A stretch of DNA of 64,000 nt. Source: Fodinibacter sp963707895 (GTDB lineage Bacteria; Actinomycetota; Actinomycetes; Actinomycetales; Dermatophilaceae). The notes beneath the pieces were generated by a model. It worked only from the letters and a program-made list of their open reading frames with translations, was not told the origin of the DNA and did no database searches. Positions within the stretch are counted from its first letter, which is position 1. Each line of letters begins with the position of its first letter. The position numbers were made by a program, and so were the translations under genes. Below, in pieces: positions 19,042-27,780 of this stretch. The stretch lies in NCBI GenBank assembly GCA_963707895.1, contig CAVPRS010000011.1, positions 682,001 to 746,000 on the forward strand, given 5' to 3'.

Positions 19042-19404
19042 ATGGAGGGCTACGCAGCAGCGGCAGCGGTGGTGCTCGCCGGCATCCTGCTGGTGACCGC
19101 GGCGATGGTCGCCCGACGCATGCTCGCCCCGCGCGCGGTCACCGAGAAGGGGCTGCGCACCTACGAGTCGGGGGTCGACCCGGTCGGGGCCGGCTGGGCC
19201 CAGAGCCAGATCCGCTACGTCTCGTTCGCCTTCCTCTACGTGGTCTTCGCCGTCGACGCGGTCTACCTCTTCCCGTGGGCCCTGGTGATCCGCGACCCCG
19301 ACCTCGGCGTCGCCTCGCTGCTCGAGGTGGTCGTCTTCGTCGGTGTCATCCTCGTGGGCCTGGTCCACGCCGGCCGTCGCGGCCTCCTGCGCTGGACCCC
19401 CTGA
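19042..19404 (+). CDS. nuoA: NADH-quinone oxidoreductase subunit A, second set
   Basis: Three-helix membrane subunit of complex I, 120 residues. Family features are the first helix ending ARRMLAPRAVTEKGLRTYES, then GVDPVGAGWAQSQIRYVSFA and the acidic-loop/helix region VVFAVDAVYLFPWALVIRD. The Cys usual in the YECG loop is replaced by Ser (TYESGVDP). It is the first gene of the second, incomplete complex I set and lies 24 bp before the large NRPS gene, so both are probably transcribed together. The rest of the set resumes only at nuoB, about 6 kb downstream. Confidence 0.9.
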   Translation: MEGYAAAAAVVLAGILLVTAAMVARRMLAPRAVTEKGLRTYESGVDPVGAGWAQSQIRYVSFAFLYVVFAVDAVYLFPWALVIRDPDLGVASLLEVVVFVGVILVGLVHAGRRGLLRWTP

Positions 19405-19428
19405 CCGTCCGGCAGGCGCACCGACACA

Positions 19429-22400
19429 ATGGGGCACGTGGAGCCCACCCGACCCGGCCCTGACGCCCCCCTGCGGGCGGACGCGGACCCCCTGCTGCGG
19501 GCCGACCGCGCCCCGGCACCGCGCACCCTCGTCGACGTCCTGCGCTCCACCGCCGACGACCACCCCGACTCACCGGCCATCGACAACGGCCGCGAGGTGC
19601 TCACGTACGACGAGCTGCTCGCGTCCGCCGGCGACGTCGCCACCGCCCTGCGCGACGAGGGCGTCGGTCGGGGCGACCGCGTGGGCGTGCGCCTCCCGAG
19701 CGGCACCACCGACCTCTACGTCGCGATCGTCGGCATCCTGCTGGTCGGCGCCGCCTACGTGCCGGTCGACCACGACGACCCCGACGAGCGCGCGAGGCTG
19801 GTCTTCAACGAGGCGGGCGTCGCCGCGGTCGTGACCGCCGACCTCGTCATCCTCTCGACCGAGGATGCCGCGCAGCCCGCGCCCGAGGAGGACCCCGACC
19901 TCACCGACGACGCCTGGATCATCTTCACCTCCGGCTCCACCGGGACCCCCAAGGGCGTCGCGGTCAGCCACCGCAGCGCCGCGGCCTTCGTCGACGCCGA
20001 GGCGCGGATGTTCCTGCAGGACAAGCCCATCCAACCGGGGGACCGGGTGATGGCCGGGCTGAGCGTGGCGTTCGACGCGAGCTGCGAGGAGATGTGGCTC
20101 GCCTGGCGACACGGCGCCTGCCTGATCCCGGCGCCCCGTTCGCTCGTCAGGTCGGGCATGGACCTCGGCCCGTGGCTGCGCGCGAACGACATCACGGTGG
20201 TGTCGACCGTCCCCACCCTCGTCACCCTCTGGCCGGCGCAGGCGCTGGATGACGTGCGCCTGCTCATCCTCGGCGGCGAGGCCTGCCCGCCCGAGATCGG
20301 TGCCCGCCTCGCGACGCCCGAGCGCGAGGTCTGGAACACGTACGGCCCCACCGAGGCCACCGTCGTCGCGTGCGGCGCCCGCCTCACCGGCGAGCCGCCG
20401 GTGCGCATCGGGCTGCCCCTCGACGGCTGGGACCTGGCGGTCGTCGACCCACAGGGCGAGCGCGTCGCCGACGGCGAGCCCGGCGAGCTGATCATCGGGG
20501 GCGTCGGGCTGGCCCGCTACCTCGACCCGGTCAAGGACGCGAGCGGGTACGCCCCGATGCCGAGCCTGGGCTGGGACCGGGCCTACCGCAGCGGTGACAT
20601 CGTGCGGTTCGACGGCGAGGGTCTCGTCTTCAACGGCCGGGCCGACGACCAGGTGAAGGTCGGTGGACGACGCATCGAGCTCGGCGAGGTCGACAGCGCC
20701 CTGCTCGCGCTTCCCGGGGTGAGCGGTGCCGCGGCCGCGGTACGCCGCAGCGAGGCGGGCAACAGCCTGCTCGTCGGCTACGTGACGACCGAGCCGGCCT
20801 TCGACGCCAAGGCCGGCGTGGAGCAGCTGCGTCGCACGATGCCGGCCGCGCTCGTCCCGCGCCTCGTCGTCGTCGACACGCTGCCGACCCGCACCTCCGG
20901 GAAGATCGACCGTGACGCCCTGCCCTGGCCGCCACCCGCACGACCCGGGGGCACGGCATCCGACCAGGTCCCACCCGAGGTGTCCGGCACGGCCGCGTGG
21001 GTCGCCGGGCACTGGGCCGCCATCCTCGGCGGCGCACCGACCGGCCCCGACGACGACTTCTTCGACCTCGGTGGCGGCAGCCTCACGGCGGCCCAGCTCG
21101 TGAGCCGGCTGCGCGAGCGCTTCCCCGAGGTCACCGTCGCCGACGTCTACGACCACCCCGGCCTCACCGAGCTCGCGGCGGCGCTGGACGACATGGCCAC
21201 CCCCACCGGTCGCCAGAACGCCGCCGTGCTGCCGGTCCCCCTGACCACGCAGGTCGCCCAGGTGCTGGCCTCGCTGGGCTTCCGCTCGATCGGTGCCCTG
21301 CGCTGGCTCACCTGGGTGGGCGCCGGCGCGGTGGTCGGCCGGGCGGTGTTCGGCCTCGACTGGCTGCCCGACGTCGGCTGGGGGTGGGTGCTGCTCGGCT
21401 GGCTGCTGCTCGTCAGCCCACCCGGCCGCGTCGCGCTGGGGGCAACGGCCGCCCGCCTCGCCCTGGTCGGGGTGCACCCCGGAACCCACCCCCGCGGCGG
21501 CATCGTGCACCTGCGGCTCTGGCTCGCCGAGCGCCTGGTCGACGAGCTGGGTGCCACGAGCCTGTCGTCGGCGCCGCTGGTCAAGGTCTACGCGCGCCTG
21601 CTCGGCTGCCGGCTCGGACGCCACGTCGACCTGCACAGCGTCCCCCCGGTGACCGGGCTGCTGACCCTCGGCACCGGATGCTCGGTCGAGCCCGAGGTCG
21701 ACCTGGCCGGCCACTGGGTCGACGGCGGGCAGCTGCACATCGGAGCGGTGCGGGTCGGTGACGACGCGCGGGTCGGCGCCCGCAGCACCCTGCTGCCGGG
21801 AGCAGACGTCGGGGCGGGAGCCGAGGTGGCGGCCGGTTCGGCCGTCTTCGGTCTCGTGCCGGCGGGCGAGGCCTGGTCGGGTGCCCCCGCCACCTTCTCG
21901 GGCCGGGCCCGCGGCCCCTGGGGCGACGACCGCCCTCCGAACCGTCCCGCCTGGCTCGCGGCCTACGCCGCCTCGGCGATCGTGCTCTCCTGGCTGCCGA
22001 TCCTGGCCGTGCTCGCGGGCCTCGCCGTGGCGGCTCCCGCGCTCGCCGGCACCGACGGCATCCCGGGTGCCGTGACCACCGCGCTGCTGTGGCTGCCCCT
22101 GTCGACCGTCGTCGGGTTCGTCGTGCTGGCCGCGCTGGTGCTCGTGGCCGTGCGGTTGCTCGCGCTCGGGCTCGAGGTGGGCCACCACCCGGTGCACGGG
22201 CGACAGGCGTGGCAGGCGTGGTCGATGCTGCGGGTGCTCGACGAGGCGCGCACCTGGCTGTTCCCGATCTACTCCTCGGGTCTCACCCCGGCGTGGCTGC
22301 GTGCCCTCGGGGCCGACATCGGCTCGGACGTGGAGGCCTCGACGGTGCTGATGATCCCGCCGTTCGTCCGGGTCGGGGCGGGCGCCTTCCTCGCCGACGA

Positions 22401-23340
22401 CACCCTCGTGGGGGGCTACGAGCTCGGGGGCGGCTGGCTGCGCGTCGAGCACGTGCGGGTCGGCAAGGGCGCCTTCGTGGGCAACTCGGGGATGGCCGCG
22501 CCCGGCCGCAGGGTGCCGAAGAAGGCCCTCGTCGCCGTGCTGTCGGCCGCCCCGCAACGCGGCACCGCGAAGGCCGGGACGTCCTGGCTGGGCAGCCCGC
22601 CCCGCCCCCTGCGTCGCGAGCGTGACGACTCGCACGCCGCCCGCACGCACGCCCCGCCCCGGCGGCTGCGGGTGGGACGCGCCCTCGTCGAGCTGTGCCG
22701 CATCGTCCCCGTGTGGCTCCACGTGCTGCTCGTCGTGCTCGTCGCCGCCACCCTGGCCGCCCTGCTCGACCGCGGCCCCTGGTGGGCCGTGCTCCTCGGC
22801 GGCCCGGTGCTGCTGGTCGCGGGCCTGTTCGCCGGCATCCTGACCGTGGTCGGCAAGTGGCTCCTGGTCGGGCGGATGCGTCCGTCCGAGCACCCCCTGT
22901 GGAGCTCGTTCGTCTGGCGCAACGAGCTCGCGGACACCTTCGTCGAGGTCGTGGCAGCGCCGTGGTTCGCCCGGGCGGCCACGGGAACGTCCGTGCTCAA
23001 CTTCTGGCTGCGGGCCATGGGCTCACGGATCGGCCGGGGCGTCTGGTGCGAGACCTACTGGCTGCCCGAGGCCGACCTGATCGACCTGCGCGCCGGCGCC
23101 ACCGTGGGCCGGGGGTGCGTCGTGCAAACCCACCTGTTCCACGACCGCATCCTGTCGATGGATCGTGTCACCATCGCCGACGGCGGAACACTCGGTCCCA
23201 ACTCGGTGATCCTGCCGGCCGCACGGATCGGCAAGCACGCCACCGTCGGCCCGGTGTCCCTCGTCATGCGCGGCGAGGCGGTGCCGGACAAGACGCGATG
23301 GATCGGCAACCCTGTCGGACCGTGGACGGAGGACGAGTGA
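19429..23340 (+). CDS. Pls-type non-ribosomal peptide synthetase (poly-amino-acid synthase)
   Basis: Membrane NRPS of 1303 residues, close to the size of the epsilon-poly-lysine synthetase of Streptomyces albulus. Adenylation domain (about 30-500): IIFTSGSTGTPKG, FDASCEEM, NTYGPTEATV, YRSGD, and TSGKIDRDAL with catalytic Lys492. Carrier domain: DLGGGSLTAAQ with the phosphopantetheine Ser551. The C-terminal 700 residues alternate about six membrane helices (starting near 625, 841, 884 and 1091) with three left-handed beta-helix acyltransferase-like domains, as in Pls. No standard condensation or thioesterase domain is present. Such enzymes join one amino acid into a short homopolymer. The substrate here is unproven. 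It overlaps the M1 peptidase gene. Confidence 0.88.
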   Translation: MGHVEPTRPGPDAPLRADADPLLRADRAPAPRTLVDVLRSTADDHPDSPAIDNGREVLTYDELLASAGDVATALRDEGVGRGDRVGVRLPSGTTDLYVAIVGILLVGAAYVPVDHDDPDERARLVFNEAGVAAVVTADLVILSTEDAAQPAPEEDPDLTDDAWIIFTSGSTGTPKGVAVSHRSAAAFVDAEARMFLQDKPIQPGDRVMAGLSVAFDASCEEMWLAWRHGACLIPAPRSLVRSGMDLGPWLRANDITVVSTVPTLVTLWPAQALDDVRLLILGGEACPPEIGARLATPEREVWNTYGPTEATVVACGARLTGEPPVRIGLPLDGWDLAVVDPQGERVADGEPGELIIGGVGLARYLDPVKDASGYAPMPSLGWDRAYRSGDIVRFDGEGLVFNGRADDQVKVGGRRIELGEVDSALLALPGVSGAAAAVRRSEAGNSLLVGYVTTEPAFDAKAGVEQLRRTMPAALVPRLVVVDTLPTRTSGKIDRDALPWPPPARPGGTASDQVPPEVSGTAAWVAGHWAAILGGAPTGPDDDFFDLGGGSLTAAQLVSRLRERFPEVTVADVYDHPGLTELAAALDDMATPTGRQNAAVLPVPLTTQVAQVLASLGFRSIGALRWLTWVGAGAVVGRAVFGLDWLPDVGWGWVLLGWLLLVSPPGRVALGATAARLALVGVHPGTHPRGGIVHLRLWLAERLVDELGATSLSSAPLVKVYARLLGCRLGRHVDLHSVPPVTGLLTLGTGCSVEPEVDLAGHWVDGGQLHIGAVRVGDDARVGARSTLLPGADVGAGAEVAAGSAVFGLVPAGEAWSGAPATFSGRARGPWGDDRPPNRPAWLAAYAASAIVLSWLPILAVLAGLAVAAPALAGTDGIPGAVTTALLWLPLSTVVGFVVLAALVLVAVRLLALGLEVGHHPVHGRQAWQAWSMLRVLDEARTWLFPIYSSGLTPAWLRALGADIGSDVEASTVLMIPPFVRVGAGAFLADDTLVGGYELGGGWLRVEHVRVGKGAFVGNSGMAAPGRRVPKKALVAVLSAAPQRGTAKAGTSWLGSPPRPLRRERDDSHAARTHAPPRRLRVGRALVELCRIVPVWLHVLLVVLVAATLAALLDRGPWWAVLLGGPVLLVAGLFAGILTVVGKWLLVGRMRPSEHPLWSSFVWRNELADTFVEVVAAPWFARAATGTSVLNFWLRAMGSRIGRGVWCETYWLPEADLIDLRAGATVGRGCVVQTHLFHDRILSMDRVTIADGGTLGPNSVILPAARIGKHATVGPVSLVMRGEAVPDKTRWIGNPVGPWTEDE

Positions 23341-24680
23341 CCGGCGCCGACCCCTACCTGCCCGGCCACGGCGACGTCCGGTTCCAGGTCGAGCACTACG
23401 ACCTCGACCTGCAGTACAAGGTCGCCGACAACCACCTCGAGGCCAGGGCGGTAGTGCGGCTGACCGTGCTCGAGGCGCTGCCCGAGGTGGTGCTCGACCT
23501 GCACGGCCTGCAGGTCACCTCGCTGCGGGTGACCGGGGCGACCGTCGCCCGCTGGACCCACCGGGCCTCGCGCCTGCGGATCCGCCTGCGGTCGCCCGTC
23601 GCGGCGGGCTCGAGCTCGGCGTCGCGGTCAGCCTACCGGGGCAGCCCGCGCACGATGCCCGGCCCCGACGGCCCCACGGGCTGGGAGGAGCTGGCCGACG
23701 GCGTCATCGTGGCGGCCCAGCCGCACGGCGCGCCGACGTGGTTTCCCTGCAACGACCGGATGGCCGACAAGGCCACCTACGGCATCACGGTGCGCACCGA
23801 CCCCGGCTACCGGGTCGTCTCCAACGGGGTCCTCACGTCCGAGCGACGGATGGGGCGCCGCGTCGAGTGGGTGCACGAGCAGCCGGTGCCGATGTCGACC
23901 TACCTCGCGACGCTGCAGATCGGGCGCTACGACCTGGAGCCACAGGCCGGATACGACCTGAAGCCCCAGGCCGACTCCGGCGGTGTGCCGACCGCGCTCG
24001 CGGCGCCCCCGGCCCGGATGGCGGCCGCCCGGAGCGCGTTCGCCGACCAGCCGCGGATGCTGCACACCTTCGCCGGCCTGTTCGGGCCCTACCCCTTCGA
24101 CGGCTACACCGCCGTGGTCACGGACGACCGGCTCGAGATCCCGCTCGAGTCGCAGACCCTGTCGACCTTCGGCAGCAACCACCTCAGCAGGGGCTGGGAG
24201 GCGCAGCGGCTGATCGCCCACGAGCTGGCCCACCAGTGGTTCGGCAACACCGTGACCGCCGCCTCGCTGCGCGACATCTGGCTGCACGAGGGGTTCGCCT
24301 GCTACGCCGAGTGGCTCTGGTCGGAGTCGATCGGGCGCACGACGGCGCAGGAGGAGGCCCAGCGGCACCACGCGCTGCTGGCCCGGCTGCCGCAGGACCT
24401 CGTGCTCACGGATCCCGGGCCACGACACACCTTCGACGACCGGGTCTACAAGCGCGGCGCGCTCACCCTGCACACGCTGCGCCGAGCCGTGGGCGACGAC
24501 CTCTTCTTCGCCCTGCTGCGCTCCTGGGTCGACACCCACCGCTTCGGCGTGGTCACGACGGCAGGCTTCGAGGCGCTGGTGCGCGACGAGACGGGCCTCG
24601 ATCCCGAACGGCTCCTCGGCCCGTGGCTGCGGGAGACCTCACTGCCGCCGCTGGTCAGCTCGCCCGCGACGGCCCGCTGA
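23337..24680 (+). CDS. M1-family zinc metallopeptidase next to the Pls-type synthetase
   Basis: Aminopeptidase-N-like protein of 447 residues lacking the large C-terminal domain of PepN. The zinc site is HELAHQWFG (His295, Glu296, His299) with Glu318 after 18 residues. The substrate loop DRLEIPLESQTL replaces the classical GAMEN. The GTG start overlaps the synthetase stop, so the two are coupled. It could trim or degrade the polymer, or give self-protection; that is inference. Around 23610-23633 the family-like ELGVAVS is readable only in another frame, which suggests two compensating indels near residue 95. Confidence 0.82.
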   Translation: MTGADPYLPGHGDVRFQVEHYDLDLQYKVADNHLEARAVVRLTVLEALPEVVLDLHGLQVTSLRVTGATVARWTHRASRLRIRLRSPVAAGSSSASRSAYRGSPRTMPGPDGPTGWEELADGVIVAAQPHGAPTWFPCNDRMADKATYGITVRTDPGYRVVSNGVLTSERRMGRRVEWVHEQPVPMSTYLATLQIGRYDLEPQAGYDLKPQADSGGVPTALAAPPARMAAARSAFADQPRMLHTFAGLFGPYPFDGYTAVVTDDRLEIPLESQTLSTFGSNHLSRGWEAQRLIAHELAHQWFGNTVTAASLRDIWLHEGFACYAEWLWSESIGRTTAQEEAQRHHALLARLPQDLVLTDPGPRHTFDDRVYKRGALTLHTLRRAVGDDLFFALLRSWVDTHRFGVVTTAGFEALVRDETGLDPERLLGPWLRETSLPPLVSSPATAR

Positions 24681-24728
24681 CGTGGGCGAGGACCTTCGCC
24701 CCGCCGACGATCTTCACCCACGACCGGG

Positions 24729-25433
24729 TCACCCGACGACGCAGAGCGTGACCATCACCCGTGGGCCCAGCACCCAGCGCCCGCGCACCGCCACCGTCGA
24801 CGCCCGTCCCGACGCGTCGTCGCCCGCGGCCACCCCGGTGAACGACCCGGTCGGCGACAGCTCGACCCGCACGGCGTCGTGCCCGGCGACGACCCCGGCC
24901 AGCGGGGACCACGCCTTGTAGGTCGCCTCCTTGGCGCAGAACAGCAGCAGGTCCCAGGGGATGCCGGGACGCACGTCCGCCAGCCTCGACAGCGCCTCCC
25001 GCTCGGCGGCCGAGGCGACGACGTCGAGCACGCCCGGGGGAAGCGGTCCCGTCGGCTCGGCATCCAGGCCGATGCCACGGATGCCGCGCCCGAGCACCTG
25101 CCCGACCCGCCCCGCCGATCCCGCCGACCGGGCCGTCACGGCACCGGTCCAGCCGGCGCAGTGGCTGATGCTGCCGACGAACCCCGGCGGCCACGACGGT
25201 GCGCCGTGTGCGTCGGCGAGCACCGGCATCCGGGACAGGGACGGGTCCAGCGAGGCCAGGGCGAGCCGCGCGCAGTGCCGGCCGGCCGTGAACTCGGCGA
25301 CCCGCTCGGGTCCGGCCGACGCCACGAGCGCCTGCTCCTCGGGCAGCAGCCGGCCGCGGGCGACGGACTCGTCGGTCGCGGCGAACCCCAGCCGCCACGA
25401 CGGGCTCCGCCACACCGTGCGCGCCCGGGTCAT
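24729..25433 (-). CDS. 4'-phosphopantetheinyl transferase, Sfp/EntD type
   Basis: Transfers phosphopantetheine from CoA to carrier-protein serines. It has 234 residues from ATG 25433. The motifs are in order: GSISHCAGW (about 90), IGLDAEP (about 118) and the catalytic FCAKEATYKAWSPL (about 163). It converges with the M1 gene (48-bp gap) and is the obvious activator for Ser551 of the neighbouring synthetase, although such enzymes often serve several carriers. Its start is only 18 bp from that of nuoB2 on the other strand, so the two promoters must overlap each other's 5' ends. Confidence 0.9.
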   Translation of the reverse strand: MTRARTVWRSPSWRLGFAATDESVARGRLLPEEQALVASAGPERVAEFTAGRHCARLALASLDPSLSRMPVLADAHGAPSWPPGFVGSISHCAGWTGAVTARSAGSAGRVGQVLGRGIRGIGLDAEPTGPLPPGVLDVVASAAEREALSRLADVRPGIPWDLLLFCAKEATYKAWSPLAGVVAGHDAVRVELSPTGSFTGVAAGDDASGRASTVAVRGRWVLGPRVMVTLCVVG

Positions 25434-25438
25434 GGGGC

Positions 25439-25444
25439 TAGGGT
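25439..25444 (+). promoter_or_regulatory. -10 box TAGGGT, leaderless-type, for nuoB2
   Basis: TAGGGT with 7 nt before GTG 25452. Any -35 element would have to lie inside the 5' end of the divergent phosphopantetheinyl transferase gene. Confidence 0.5.
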
Positions 25445-25451
25445 GCCACTC

Positions 25452-26051
25452 GTGAGCGTCGACCTGCCGATGCCCCGGGTGGGGCCCGTCGCCGAGCACG
25501 CCCCGAAGCCGATCCGGGTGGTGCTCAACTGGGGGCGCCGCTACTCGCTGTGGGTGTTCAACTTCGGGCTCGCCTGCTGCGCCATCGAGTTCATCGCGAC
25601 CTCCATGGGCCGGCACGACTTCATGCGCCTGGGCGTCATCCCGTTCGCTCCCGGCCCCCGCCAGGCCGACCTCATGGTCGTCTCGGGCACCGTCACCGAC
25701 AAGATGGCCCCGGCGATCCGGCGCCTGTACGACCAGATGCCCGAGCCGAAGTACGTCATCTCGTTCGGGGCCTGCTCGAACTCCGGTGGGCCGTACTGGG
25801 ACTCGTACTCCGTCACCAAGGGGGTCGACCAGCTGATCCCCGTCGACGTCTACGTGCCCGGCTGCCCGCCGCGGCCCGAGGCGCTGCTGCAGGGCATCAT
25901 CCGCCTGCAGGAGAAGATCGCCGCCGAGCGGGTCAGCGGCGCCGGCATCGCGGCCCGCCAGCCCGGCCGGATGGCTGCTCCCGAGCGGTTTGCCGGCCAC
26001 CGCACCGCGGCGGCCGGCGAGGTGACCCGCGACCTCGTGACCAAGCCGTGA
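25452..26051 (+). CDS. nuoB: NADH-quinone oxidoreductase subunit B, second set
   Basis: Subunit carrying the terminal N2 iron-sulfur cluster. It has 199 residues from GTG 25452; GTG 25443 is an in-frame alternative. The N2 ligands are Cys42 and Cys43 in FGLACCAIEF, the Cys in SFGACSNSGG and the Cys in VPGCPPRPEALLQG. All are present, so the cluster should form. The last 40 residues are an unconserved tail. The stop overlaps the following small membrane protein gene. Confidence 0.95.
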   Translation: MSVDLPMPRVGPVAEHAPKPIRVVLNWGRRYSLWVFNFGLACCAIEFIATSMGRHDFMRLGVIPFAPGPRQADLMVVSGTVTDKMAPAIRRLYDQMPEPKYVISFGACSNSGGPYWDSYSVTKGVDQLIPVDVYVPGCPPRPEALLQGIIRLQEKIAAERVSGAGIAARQPGRMAAPERFAGHRTAAAGEVTRDLVTKP

Positions 26052-26482
26052 GCGACGAGGCACCGCACCCCGAGGAGCCGACCCGCCGAACCGTGCCGAC
26101 ACCCGGCCACGGACCCGACCTGATGTCGACCCCGAGCCTGTTCGCCCTCGCCGTCGTGGCCTTCGCCGTCGAGCTCGCCCTCTTCTGCGGCGTGGGCGCC
26201 ATCGCCTACGAGCTGATCGGCGGGGGGCTGCCCGGCTGGCTCGGCGCGGCGGGCGCGACGGTGGCGATCCTCGTGTTCTGGGGCCTGCTCGTCGCCCCGA
26301 AGGCGCGTCGGCGACTGGCCACCGGTCCCCGGCTGGTGGTGACGGCCCTGCTCTGCGTGGGCACGGCAGCCGGCCTCGTCGCGACCGGGCACCCCTGGTG
26401 GGGTGGGTTCGTCGGCATCGCGGGCGTCGCGGTCGTCGCGGCCCAGGTCGCCCTGCCGCAGGTCGACCCGGAGCGGGCCTGA
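26048..26482 (+). CDS. YrdB-like small membrane protein (DUF2568)
   Basis: 144 residues from the GTG overlapping the nuoB2 stop; an internal ATG at about residue 26 (MSTPSLFALA) is also plausible. Four hydrophobic helices follow, with LALFCGVGAIAYELIGGGL and ILVFWGLLVAPKARRRL, the pattern of DUF2568/YrdB. The function is unknown. Coupling to nuoB2 may be incidental or may point to a role in the membrane near this complex. Confidence 0.75.
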   Translation: MSDEAPHPEEPTRRTVPTPGHGPDLMSTPSLFALAVVAFAVELALFCGVGAIAYELIGGGLPGWLGAAGATVAILVFWGLLVAPKARRRLATGPRLVVTALLCVGTAAGLVATGHPWWGGFVGIAGVAVVAAQVALPQVDPERA

Positions 26483-26550
26483 CCGACATCGGGGCAGGAT
26501 CGGTCCAACAGTGGTGTCGGAAAGCCCTGTTCAGCACCACGCCGCATCCC

Positions 26551-26556
26551 TACGCT
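26551..26556 (+). promoter_or_regulatory. -10 box TACGCT for the hemerythrin gene
   Basis: TACGCT lies 6 nt before ATG 26563 with no ribosome-binding site between, the same leaderless layout as nuoA2. Confidence 0.5.
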
Positions 26557-26562
26557 TGCACG

Positions 26563-27186
26563 ATGGCGACGATGAGCATGAACAAGGTGATCCACGGGGC
26601 CTTCCGGCGCGACCTCGACCGCTTCGTGGACGCGCTCGGCGCCTTCCGTGACGGCGACGCCGAGCGGGCGGCCGCCCTGGGCCGGGCCTGGGACAACTTC
26701 GACTTCCAGCTGACCCACCACCACGAGGGTGAGCACGAGGTCGCGTGGCCCCATCTCCAGCGGGCCGGGATCACCCGGGAGCTGCTCGACCAGATGGACG
26801 CCGAGCACGAGGTGATGGCAGCGGCGCTGGGCGGCGCGCGCACGGCGATGGCCGACCTGCAGCGCGAACCCACCCGGGCGCGAGCCGACACGGCCCTGGC
26901 AGCCATGGAGGAGCTGCGGACGGCCACCGTGACCCACCTCGACCACGAGGAGCGCGAGCTCGAGACCTTCTACCTCGAGAACGCCGAGCACCCCGAGGTC
27001 CGCGCCATGGAGGGCGAGTTCCGCAAGCAGAGCCCCGCCGTCGGTGGCCGCTTCTTCGCGTGGATCGCCGACGGGATCACCCCGGAGGCACGGGCCTCGA
27101 TCGCCGTTCCGGGGTTGGTGTTCACGGTCCTCACCGGTGTTTTCGGCCGCAGCTACCGCAGCGAGATCGCCCCCGTCTGGAAGTAG
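26563..27186 (+). CDS. Hemerythrin domain-containing protein
   Basis: 207 residues. The first 150 form a four-helix HHE domain with candidate di-iron ligands HGAF, HHHEGEHEVAWPHL, DAEHEVM and THLDHEERELETFYLE. The C-terminal 50 residues include SIAVPGLVFTVLTGVFGRSY, a hydrophobic end often found in actinobacterial HHE proteins. Such proteins sense or bind O2, NO or peroxide. Its place between complex I genes suggests a redox or oxygen-related role, but that is inference. Confidence 0.85.
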   Translation: MATMSMNKVIHGAFRRDLDRFVDALGAFRDGDAERAAALGRAWDNFDFQLTHHHEGEHEVAWPHLQRAGITRELLDQMDAEHEVMAAALGGARTAMADLQREPTRARADTALAAMEELRTATVTHLDHEERELETFYLENAEHPEVRAMEGEFRKQSPAVGGRFFAWIADGITPEARASIAVPGLVFTVLTGVFGRSYRSEIAPVWK

Positions 27187-27245
27187 CGGGTCGTCTCGCG
27201 GCCGATCCGACGACGCGCCGTCGGCGGTGTGGGCACCCGCCTCGA

Positions 27246-27251
27246 TAGGCT
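27246..27251 (+). promoter_or_regulatory. -10 box TAGGCT, leaderless-type, for nuoC2
   Basis: TAGGCT lies 6 nt before GTG 27258. The 71-bp gap after the hemerythrin gene also holds a GACGACGCGCCGTC near-palindrome about 30 nt further upstream. Confidence 0.5.
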
Positions 27252-27257
27252 GCCCGG

Positions 27258-27780
27258 GTGGCTGACGAGACGCGGGTGGTCGAGGCCGGGGCGTGGCGCG
27301 CCTCCCTCGAGGCCGCACGCGACGAGGGCTACGACTTCTTCGACTGGCTCAGTGCCGTCGACCGCACCCACGACGAGGGCGCGCCGGGGTTCGACGTCAC
27401 CGCGCACCTGCTCGACGTGAGCACGTCCGGCGCCCTGCGCGGCATCCTGCTCCTGACCCGCGTCGCCGACGGCGCGGCGGTCGACTCGGTGACCGGGGTC
27501 TTCGCGGGCGCCGCCTGGCACGAGCGCGAGACCTTCGAGATGTTCGGCATCGAGTTCGCCGGGTTCGACGACGGCAGCGGCCTGGGTATGCGGCCGCTGC
27601 TGCTGCCCGACGGGTTCGAGGGCACGCCGCTGCGCAAGTCCTTCCAGCTGGCGGCGCGCGCCTCGAAGCCGTGGCCCGGCGGCAAGGAGCCCGGCGAGGG
27701 CCACGAGTCGGCCAGGGCACCGACGCCGCCGCCGGGTGCAGGCGCCGGGCGTCCCGCCGCCGGAGTGGGGGCCGCGATGA
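27258..27780 (+). CDS. nuoC: NADH-quinone oxidoreductase subunit C, second set; tail in shifted frame
   Basis: Peripheral 30-kDa-type subunit. The NuoC core is clear: YDFFDWLSAVDR, then the signature WHERETFEMFGIEFAGFDD and LLLPDGFEGTPLRKSFQL. The body is read from GTG 27258. After about residue 148 the frame with good third-position GC changes by +1 (a shift between about 27700 and 27722) and gives RVQAPGVPPPEWGPR with TGA 27778-27780, the typical actinobacterial NuoC end overlapping the nuoH2 ATG. Read literally without the shift, the frame has no stop and continues into nuoH2. Confidence 0.85.

Noticed and set aside
18708..19043. 111-codon minus-strand frame over the 53-bp repeats
   Set aside because: The repeated peptide comes only from the DNA repeat; Pro/Arg-rich, and it overlaps the nuoA2 promoter.
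16850..19096. 748-codon plus-strand frame over korA and the repeats
   Set aside because: Shadow of korA on the other strand; no homology signals or ribosome-binding site.
19570..22893. 1107-codon open frame antisense to the Pls-type gene
   Set aside because: Low-complexity Arg/Gly/His/Asp-rich product with no motifs. It is a by-product of high GC on the opposite strand of a well-supported gene.
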